From contig JAPDFW010000103.1 of the NCBI GenBank assembly GCA_028826165.1, positions 387,501 to 451,500 on the forward strand: a stretch of DNA of 64,000 nucleotides, given 5' to 3'. Numbering within the stretch: the first letter of the stretch is position 1; every line of letters starts with the position of its first letter. The translations under genes and the position numbers were made by a program. The notes beneath the pieces are model-generated. The model made no database searches, was not told the origin of the DNA, and saw only the letters and a list, made by a program, of their open reading frames with translations. The stretch is from Anaeramoeba ignava (taxonomy: Eukaryota; Metamonada; Anaeramoebidae). Positions 37,633 through 46,050 of the stretch are shown in pieces.

Positions 37633-40600
37633 TCAAAATAATTGAAAATGAGAAGAAATTTTATAAAAAGCCCATTTGATAATCAGATAAACTATCCAAA
37701 GAAAAATAACGGAACTGATAAATTCTTTCCAAATAAATTTTTCAGCATTTTTTGCTTTAAGAATAACTTCTCTTTGATTTTTGGCAAGTTGCAATGGAAT
37801 TGAGTTTTGATTTGGTTGATAAAAATCAACAACATTACGAAGATCTTGGAATTCTTTTTGAGGTAAATCATTGAATTCATCAAAATAAAATGATTTGATA
37901 ACTTTTTGAACAACAGAATAACTTTTATTTGATCCATCTTTAACAGATTTAACATTTTCTTCTGAATCTTGAATTAATTGTTCAAAATAATCACTTCTTG
38001 CCAATAAAATCAGTTTATGAACCTTAATTGATTTTTTATCAACAATAATTTCAAAATCTTTTGAAGAGTTTTGAGAATATAATTTTCTGAAAGTTTTTAA
38101 AAGGCTTTTCTGATTGATTTTTGAATCATGAGAAGGTGTTGAAATTCCAATTGATTTTGCAATATCAGTTACTTCTCTAAATGAAGATGTAGTTATTATT
38201 CCTCCATAAATGTAGTTCATAAATAAAGTAACTGAACTTCTTGGTCTCTTCTTGAAAATTTCGAGTGCTTTTTTCATGTTATTCTCTCCTATTCTTGCAT
38301 TTAGAATTAATGCATGACATCGAATAGATCCGTTTGAACATTCAATTTCCATATCTGTATATTCTTGATCTGTGAATAATTCAAGTATATCTTCTCCAAG
38401 TGGTGAATATTCTTTGATTTGGTTAACTTTTGTAATATCTCTTATTAATTTTAAAGAATTCTTATTTAAAGTTATTAATTAATTTTTAATTCATTTTTTT
38501 TTTAATTTTGTTATAAAATACTGATTTTAATCTCTTATCTTGTGTTGCTAAATATAAAATTCTTAGAGAATCAACTGGAAGGTTTTTTTGACATGCTAAT
38601 TTTAGTGCATGAATTGACTAATTTTATGAATAATTTTATAAATAATTTTATATTTAATTTTATAAATAATTTTATAAATAATTTAATAAATAATTTTATA
38701 AATAATTTTATAAATAATTTTATAAATAATTTAATAAATAATTTTATATATAATTTTATAAATAATTTTATAAATAATTTTATTAATAATTTTATATATA
38801 ATTTTATAAATAATTTTATAAATAATTTTATTAATAATTTTATATATAATTTTATAAATAATTTTATAAATAATTTAATAAATAATTTTATAAATAATTT
38901 TATAAATAATTTTATTAATAATTTTATAAATAATTCTATATTTAATTTAATATATAATTTTATATTTAATTTTATAAATAATTTTTATAAATAATTTTAT
39001 ATTTAATTTTATAAATAATTTTATAAATAATTTTATAAATAATTTTATATATAATTTTATTAATAATTTTATAAATAATTTTATATTTAATTTTATAAAT
39101 AATTTAATATTTAATTTTATATTTAATTTTATAAATAATTTTATAAATAATTTTTATAAATAATTTTATAAATAATAATTTTTTATAAATAATTTTATAA
39201 ATAATTTTATAAAATAATTTTATATATAATTTTATAAATAATTTTATAAATAATTTTATAAATAATTTTATATTTAATTTTATAAATAATTTAATAAATA
39301 ATTTTTATAAATAATTTTATAAATAATTTTATAAATAATTTTATAAATAAATTTTATAAATAATTTTATAAATAATTTAATAAAATAATTTTATATATAA
39401 TTTTATAAATAATTTTATAAATAATTTTATAAATAATTTTATATTTAATTTTATAATTTAATTTTATAATTAATTTTATAATTAATTTTATATTTAATTT
39501 TATATATAATTTTTATAATTAATTTTTATATATAATTTTATAAATAATTTTATAAATAATTTTATATTTAATTTTATAAATAATTTTATATTTAATTTTA
39601 TAAATAATTTTATATTTAATTTTATAATTAATTTTATAAATAATTTTATTAATAATTTTATAATTAATTTTATAAATAATTTTATAAATAATTCTATATT
39701 TAATTTTATAAATAATTTTATAAATAATTTTATAAATAATTTTATAAATAATTTTATAAATAATTTTATAAATAATTTTATAAATAATTTTATAAATAAT
39801 TTTATAAATAATTTTATAATTAATTTTATAAATAATTTTATAATTAATTTTATAAATAATTTTATATTTAATTATATATTTAATTTTATAAATAATTTTA
39901 TAAATAATTTTATATTTAATTTTATAAATAATTTTATATTTAATCTCTTTCTAAATTTTTTTACTTTATGAGAATCTAATGGACATCCTGCAGTAATTAA
40001 TGAATGAATTAATTGAGAATTTGCATTACTATTAATTGCAAGATGAATTGCTCTTTGAAACTTTAATGTGTTTATATTTTTGTTATAAAATTTGAATAAA
40101 TAAAATTTATTTATTTATTTATAAATATTTTACAGTCTAAAATAAAATGAAAAACAAAAATATATAAATAAATACTTTTAAAAAAGTATTAAAAATAAAA
40201 TTTCGCAAACATCCTAAACAAAATAAAAAAATAAACTCAAATCTTTTAATAATTTTTTTTATTCATTTTTTAAAAAGAAATTTTATTTACAGTTTTTGGT
40301 GTAACTTTTGCTCCTTTGGAAATTAAATAATCAACTGTTCCAGGAGATGTTCCAGCTTGTGCTGCAAAATGTAATGGTGTATATCTCTAATTTTTTGTAT
40401 TTAAATATATTATTATTATTATTTTGATATTTAACTTTTGTTTTTTAAATTTACAGACTAAAAAAAAAAAGATAATAAAATTGTTAAAAATTTAAATAAA
40501 AATGAAGAAATTACTTTCTAAAAAAATTAAATAAAAAAATTAAATATAAAATTAAATATTAAATTAAATATAAAATATAAATACATTTTTTAAATTAACA

Positions 40601-41916
40601 TCAGCACCATTATCTACAAGTAATTGAATTATTGCTAAATCACACCCATTTTTACAAGCTTCATGAAGCGGTGAATTTGACTAATAAAAATTTTGAACAA
40701 ATAAATAAATTATAAAAAAAATTCATATTCATATTCATATTTATTTTTTTTTACTTCCTTTTATTTATAAAATTTGAGGAAAAAATCAAATAAATATTGA
40801 ATTATCAACTTATAAATTAATAAATCACATTCTAAAATTGAAAAATTTAATATCAAAAAAAAAATCTTTCATTCTTTTTTTTTTTCAATTATTTACATCA
40901 ATCATTGTGCAATCTGCTCCATCTTCAATTAACGCTTGAATACCTTCTAATGAAGCAAAACTCATACAAGCTTGATGAAGACATGTTTTTTTCTTTTATA
41001 TTTAAATTCAAATGAGATTTTCAAACTTTTTTTTTATTTTCTAAATGATAAAAAATTACAGTCTAAAAATCATTTAATTTCAAATTAAATTTTTATTCCA
41101 TTTTTTTTAATTGAAAAAAAAAAATTACTTTCTATAAATTTAAAATGAGTTAATTCAATCAAAAAAAATATTAAAAAAAAATTGTTTTAAATTAAGATAA
41201 AAAAAGTCAAACATTTTTTGCATTTGGATTTGAACCTAAAGTAATCAATAGATGAATTGCTTCTGCCTTTGGTTTGTTTTTACATAAAATATGGAGAGGA
41301 ATTTCTTTCTTTTATATTAATTTGATAAAACAAGTAAAAAAAAATAATTCCAAATTTAAAAATTGAAAAATTTCAATTTAAATTTACATTCTAATAAAAA
41401 ATCAAAATCAAAATTAAAATTAAAATCAAAATTAAATTAAAATCAAAATTAAAATTAATTTAAAATCAAAATTAAAATTAAAATCAAAATTAAATTAAAA
41501 TCAAAATTTACATCCTAATAAAAATTAAAATTAAAATAAAAATTAAAATTAAAATTAAAATTATAAAAATAAAAATTATAATTAAAATTAAAATTAAAAT
41601 TAAAATTAAAATAATTAAAATTAAAATTAAAATTAAATTTAAAAATTAAAATACGTTTTTCACATTCACATCTGAACCAGCAAAAATCAATTCACGAAGT
41701 ATTATAGGAGAGATATTTTGAACACCACATGCAAAATGAAGAGCACTTTTATCAGCCTTTATTTATAATTTTAAATTAAAAAATAAGAAAAATAAAAACT
41801 GAAAAAATTTTTAATTGAGAAATTACTCCAAAATCAACTAAATTTAATTTTTGTTGAAGAATTCTTTGAATTCGATATAAATCTCCAAGAATAATTGCTT
41901 CTCTAAGTGTTTGCAT
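37633..41916 (-). CDS. ankyrin-repeat BTB membrane protein with single-codon exons
   Basis: Main exons are 41916-41827, 41756-41655, 41308-41213, 40992-40897, 40680-40585, 40386-40291, 40060-39965, 38617-38522 and 38460-37633. With ten 3-nt exons between exons 2 and 7 the product is 541 residues. Exons 2-8 each encode one ankyrin repeat: exon 2 is 102 nt and exons 3-8 are exactly 96 nt. The last exon carries a BTB-like domain (FTDQEYTDMEIEC...RCHALILNAR), a second one (SSKDFEIIVDKKSIKVHKLILLAR) and a C-terminal hydrophobic helix (SVIFLWIVYLIIKWAF) that suggests tail anchoring. All introns are phase 0. Ankyrin-BTB proteins are usually scaffolds or E3 adaptors; the specific role is unknown. The exon structure is the point of interest. 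Confidence 0.88.
38618..39964 (-). repeat. 12-bp satellite filling the ankyrin exon 7/8 intron
   Basis: A 1347-bp phase-0 intron, GTAAAA...TTAG on the minus strand, made of AATTTTATAAAT units with TATATA and ATTAAT variants. It holds no AG-NNN-GT pair, and the ankyrin loop here is two residues shorter than at the previous five junctions. The satellite may have replaced the single-codon exons. Confidence 0.85.
40134..40213 (-). other. single-codon exons GAT and ACT (ankyrin junction 6/7)
   Basis: GAT at 40213-40211 (TTTAG before, GTTTGC after) and ACT at 40136-40134 (TTTAG before, GTAAAA after). Introns are 77, 74 and 73 bp. Inclusion reads VTPKT-D-T-FQRAIH. Confidence 0.75.
40455..40517 (-). 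other. single-codon exons AAA and TCT (ankyrin junction 5/6)
   Basis: AAA at 40517-40515 (TTTAG before, GTAATT after) and TCT at 40457-40455 (TTTAG before, GTAAAT after). Introns are 67, 57 and 68 bp. Inclusion reads VNLKN-K-S-RYTPLH. Confidence 0.75.
40755..40831 (-). other. single-codon exons AAT and GAA (ankyrin junction 4/5)
   Basis: AAT at 40831-40829 (TTTAG before, GTGATT after) and GAA at 40757-40755 (AAAAG before, GTAAAA after). Introns are 65, 71 and 74 bp. Inclusion reads CTMID-N-E-SNSPLH. Confidence 0.75.
41060..41131 (-). other. single-codon exons AAA and ACT (ankyrin junction 3/4)
   Basis: AAA at 41131-41129 (TATAG before, GTAATT after) and ACT at 41062-41060 (TTTAG before, GTAATT after). 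Introns are 81, 66 and 67 bp. Inclusion reads PNAKN-K-T-KKTCLH. Confidence 0.75.
41388..41514 (-). other. single-codon exons GAT and AAT (ankyrin junction 2/3)
   Basis: GAT at 41514-41512 and AAT at 41390-41388, each flanked by AG before and GTAAAT after on the minus strand. Introns are 140, 121 and 79 bp. Inclusion gives VNVKN-D-N-KEIPLH, which matches the 13-residue ankyrin loop consensus; exclusion leaves it two residues short. Confidence 0.75.
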
Positions 41917-42303
41917 TTTTTAAAAGAATAAAAGAAAAATGAAAAATGAAAAAAAAATGATTTGAGAATTTTTATTTTTTTTTAAATTAAAAAATTTTAT
42001 TTATTTTTTTCTAAAAATTTATAAACTGTCAAAAAAAAATGGGAATAAAAAATAATCTCAAATTCAAAATCAAATTCAAATTCAAATTCAAATTCAAATT
42101 CAAATTCAAATTCAAATTCAAAATTAAAATTCAAATTAAAATTCAAATTAAAATTAAAATTCAAAATTAAAATTAAAATTAAAATTCAAATTAAAATTCA
42201 AATTCAAATTAAAATTCAAATTCAAATTCAAATTCAAATTAAAATTCATTTTCAAATTCAAATTCAAATTCAAATTAAAATTCATTTTCCGTTTTTTTTT
42301 TCT
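41917..42303. repeat. AAATTC hexamer array between ankyrin-BTB start and LSM7 stop
   Basis: About 240 bp (42058-42290) of AAATTC with AAATTA variants, preceded by A-rich sequence next to the ankyrin-BTB ATG. No gene is seen; the ankyrin-BTB promoter should lie here. Confidence 0.75.
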
Positions 42304-42789
42304 TCATTTCTTTTCAAAAGGATTTGCAATTTCTTCTGTTCCTTCTGAAGGAAAAATTACACAAATTGATGAACTTTTACAAACAACAAGTCCTAAATAA
42401 ACTAATTTATCAGTTACTTGAAAGAAATTTGAAGGATCTAAAAAATTAATCAATTAAAAAATGATTAAAAAAAAATTTTTAATTTAAAATTTCCGTTTTT
42501 TTTTTTGTTTTGTAAAAAATTTTTAATCATGCCTTGTGAATATTCTGATGCTTCTTCAAGAACAATATTAAATACTTTATCAAATCCAGTTAATGTGCCA
42601 ACAACTTTTATTTGAGAGAATTATATCATAAATTTAATTAAAAAGGAACAAAATCATTTTATTAAATTTTTTATTAAATTTTTTATTATATTTTTTATTA
42701 CTTTGTCTTCCATCAAGAAATTTAATTTCAATTTTTTTTCCAAAATATCTTTTTAAATCAATTGATTTAAAATCATTTCTTCTTGACAT
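42304..42789 (-). CDS. LSM7: Sm-like protein LSM7
   Basis: Exons 42789-42702, 42604-42533 and 42437-42304 make 97 residues. Sm1 motif: KIEIKFLDGRQIVGTLTGFD followed by KVFNIVLEEASEY. Sm2 motif: LGLVVCKSSSICVIFP. The tail is EIANPFEKK. The GLVVC Sm2 motif and NPF tail identify LSM7 over other LSM paralogues. LSM7 is part of the LSM2-8 ring on U6 snRNA and the cytoplasmic LSM1-7 ring in mRNA decay. Intron 2 uses a GC donor (CAAG|GCATGA) with a normal AG acceptor; the only alternative would break the conserved frame. Confidence 0.92.
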
Positions 42790-43083
42790 TTTCAAATAAT
42801 TAAAAAAATGAAAAATGAAAAATGAAAAATGAAAAATTAAAAAAATTAATTTTTAGTTTGTTTTTTATTTCATTCAAAAAAAAAATAAAACTAGGATGTT
42901 TTGAAGAAATTAAAATTGAAATTAAAATTGAAATTAAAATTAAAATTAAAATTAAAATTAAAATTGAAATTAAAATTAAAATTGAAATTAAAATTGAAAT
43001 TAAAATTAAAATTGAAATTGAAATTAAAATTGAAATTGAAATTAAAATTGAAATTAAAATTGAAATTAAAATTGAAATTAATT
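42790..43083. repeat. ATTAAA/ATTGAA hexamer array upstream of LSM7
   Basis: GAAAAAT repeats next to the LSM7 ATG, then about 185 bp (42903-43090) of ATTAAA and ATTGAA hexamers touching the stop of the next gene. The Lys-Leu and Asn-Phe frames here are repeat artefacts. Confidence 0.75.
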
Positions 43084-45969
43084 TCAAATAATTTTTGATT
43101 CAGAAATTTGAACAAATTGTTGACATTCTTGAGGAGATCTGAAAGAAATGAGAAAAGTATTTGAAAGAACTTTAAGTCTGCAAATATTTTGGTATTTAGG
43201 ATGAGAAAAAACCAAGAAATCTCGTCTATCATAAGATGATTTCAAAACTTGATTTTGATAATGAACTTGGAATTCATTTTCATAAAAAATTAAATTTTGA
43301 GTTGATAATTTATTAAATTGACGATCAACAAGATCAACAACAAACTGAGCAATAGGAACATTTTGATTTTGATTTTGATTTTGATTTTTATATTGATTTT
43401 GATTTTGATTTTGATTTTGAATTTGATTTTGATATTGATATGGATTTTTATATTGATTTTGATTTTGATTTTGATTTTGATTTTGATTTTGATTTTGATT
43501 TTGATTTTGATTTTGATTTTGATTTTGATTTCCTTTTCGAATTAATTTCTGTAATTTTCGGAAATTTTGAAATAAACTTTCATAATCCTTTTTTGAATTT
43601 AAATGGAAGAAAATTCTTGTAGCATCTTCAAAAACAAAAATACAAGAATTATCATAAGTTGGATGTGATCCAAGTTTTGTTTTTGCAATACTTTCTGTGC
43701 GCGATCCCAAAGAATTAGAAGCAACAATGAGTTTTTCACTTGTTAAATAAACAGTTCCATTTTCAATTTTTTTTAAATGTTTATCAACAATATCAAGTTG
43801 AATAGTAAATAAAATTTCTTGTTTTTGATGTGAAGGAACTAAATTAGGATTTGAAGGTTTTTCGAAAGTGTTTTGTTGATAATCTTGCGAATCATCTGTC
43901 ATTTCTATTTCACTTTCCAAAAGTTGATTTGAAAATTTTTGAGGAGCTTCATTATCATAACTTGATATTGATTCATTGTCTGTTTCAAAACCATCTCCTT
44001 TTTCTGATTCATTATCAGTTTTGAATTCATTTTCAGTTTTAAATTCATTATCAGTTTTAAATTCATTATCAGTTTTAAATTCATTATCAGTTTTAAATTC
44101 ATTTTCAGTTTTAAATTCATTATCAGTTTTAAACTCATTTTCAGTTTGAAATTCATTTTCAGTTTTAAACTCATTATCAGTTTTAAACTCACTTTCAGTT
44201 TGAAATTCATTATCAGTTTTAAACTCATTATCAGTTTTAAAGTCACTATCCATTTGAGAATCTTCTTTATTAATATTACTTTCTGTTTTCGTTCTTGCTT
44301 CTTGAGTAATTTCTTGATCTAATGAAATTTCTTTTGAATCTTCTTGATCATATTTCTTCATCTCTCTTTCTTTTCTTTTATTATATAAGGCTAAAAAAAT
44401 CTTTGATTTTGTTTTGTTTGGAAACTTAATGAATGTTTGATAAGTTTTTGATTCAATTTTGTAATAAAGATTAGCAATTGTTTCAAAACTGATTTTTAAG
44501 TTATTATATCGAAATCTCATAATTTTTTTGGGTAATATTAAATGAAGTTCTTTGAGATCTAAAGATATTATTGATGTATATTGCTTTTTTTTGTTATTAT
44601 CGACAACATCAACTTTGAATTTAATGATTGATTCTGGAGAGATAATTTCCTTTTTAGTTTTGGATTTACTTTTTTTAGGATTTTTTGAACTTTTTTGAAT
44701 TTCTTTTGGTTTTTTTGGTTTTTTTGATTTTTTTGGTTGAATTTGATCATCAGTTTGAATTTGATCATCAGTTTCAACTTTATCATCAGTTTGAATTTTA
44801 TCATCAGTTTCAATTTTATCATCAGTTTCAATTTGATCATCAGTTTCAACTTTATCTTCAAATTCCAATTTTTTTTTATTTTTAGGATTTTTTCTAATTT
44901 CTCTGTTATTTTCATTTTTTTTAATAGAATCAACTGGTAAATTTGAATAAATTTTCCTGTAAATTTCAACAAATTCCATTTTTTTTTCAACTGAAGTAAA
45001 ATCAACAACAACAGCTTGATTATCAAGAAATTTCAAACGAAGACAAGTTTCTTTTTTTGGATGATTTGCAAATTTAATTTCTGATTTACATGATTGAGTT
45101 TTATTGAATTTGCTTGATACAATAACTACATGATTGTTATATTTTTGAATTGAAATTCTCCCAGAAAATTGATGATCTAAATGTTTATCAAGGAAATCAA
45201 TTTGATCTTCGAAAAGAGTGTTTGAATCCATTAACCAATTTAATATTGGAATTAAATCTTCTTTTTGTTCGTATTGATTGAGTTGTTTTGGAAGATGATT
45301 TTTTTCAAGATTTCCAAAAATGGTTTTTTTATTATCAACGATCGATTTTCTTTAAAAGAAAAAAATATTTTTAATTATATATATTTATATTTATATTTAT
45401 ATTTATATTTATATTTATATTTATATTTTTATTTATATATATATTTATATTTATATTTATATTTATATTTATATTTATATTTATAATTATATTTATATTT
45501 ATATTTATATTTATATTTATATTTATATTTATATTTATATTTATATTTATATTTATATTTATATTTATATTTATATTTATATTTATATTTATATTTATAT
45601 TTATATTTATATTTATATTTATATTTATATTTATATTTATATTTTATTTATATTTATATTTATATATTTTTATATTTATATTTATATTTATATTTATATT
45701 TATATTTATATTTTTATTTTTTTAAATATATTTATATTGATATTTATATTTATATTTTTAATTGTATTTTTAATTGTAAAATGTTCTTAAATTTATTGTT
45801 TTTTTGTTTTTTGTTTTGCTTACTTGATTTTTATTTTATCTTTTGGGAATATTTTTTTTAAAAGTTTTGTAACTTTTGTTAAAAACATTTTTTCATTCAT
45901 TTTCATTGAAAAATCTTCTTGGATTATATTAGAAACCCAATTAAAAATTAAATCTTGGTTTTCTTGCAT
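43084..45969 (-). CDS. protein with CH-like N terminus and four PH-like repeats
   Basis: Exons 45969-45824 and 45349-43084 join in phase to 803 residues. The N-terminal ~90 residues ([13 protein letters not shown]..., [23 protein letters not shown]) loosely resemble a calponin-homology fold; this is tentative. Four later segments share one pattern: a Val/Asp start ([24 protein letters not shown]), beta strands, an HP plus Cys block ([30 protein letters not shown]) and a final helix. They look like PH-fold repeats; the second is the most diverged. Between them lie [10 protein letters not shown] repeats, [12 protein letters not shown] repeats and a long Gln/Asn tract. It is probably a membrane- or cytoskeleton-associated scaffold; no orthologue is recognised. 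It is divergent from the AAA gene with only 81 bp between the ATGs. Confidence 0.8.
45350..45823 (-). repeat. TATATT hexamer satellite intron
   Basis: A 474-bp phase-2 intron, GTAAGC...AAAG on the minus strand, containing about 65 copies of the TTTATA hexamer (45366-45720). Its Tyr-Leu frame on the + strand is an artefact. Confidence 0.85.
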
Positions 45970-46050
45970 TTAAAATGGTAAAAAAAAAAAAGAAAAAAAT
46001 GATTTTTAATTTTTAATTTTTTTTTTTCATTTTTTTTTTTAAATTTTTAA
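45970..46050. promoter_or_regulatory. 81-bp divergent spacer
   Basis: The only sequence between the start codons of the PH-like protein (-) and the AAA ATPase (+). It is A/T homopolymeric with no distinct motif, and must contain both transcription starts unless they lie within coding sequence. Confidence 0.5.

Noticed and set aside
38542-38994. Asn/Phe/Ile repeat frame on the + strand
   Set aside because: Shadow of the ankyrin exon 8 and the following 12-bp intron satellite on the opposite strand.
42891-43232. (Lys-Leu)n and (Asn-Phe)n frames
   Set aside because: Hexamer repeat between LSM7 and the PH-like gene; no codon bias and open in several frames.
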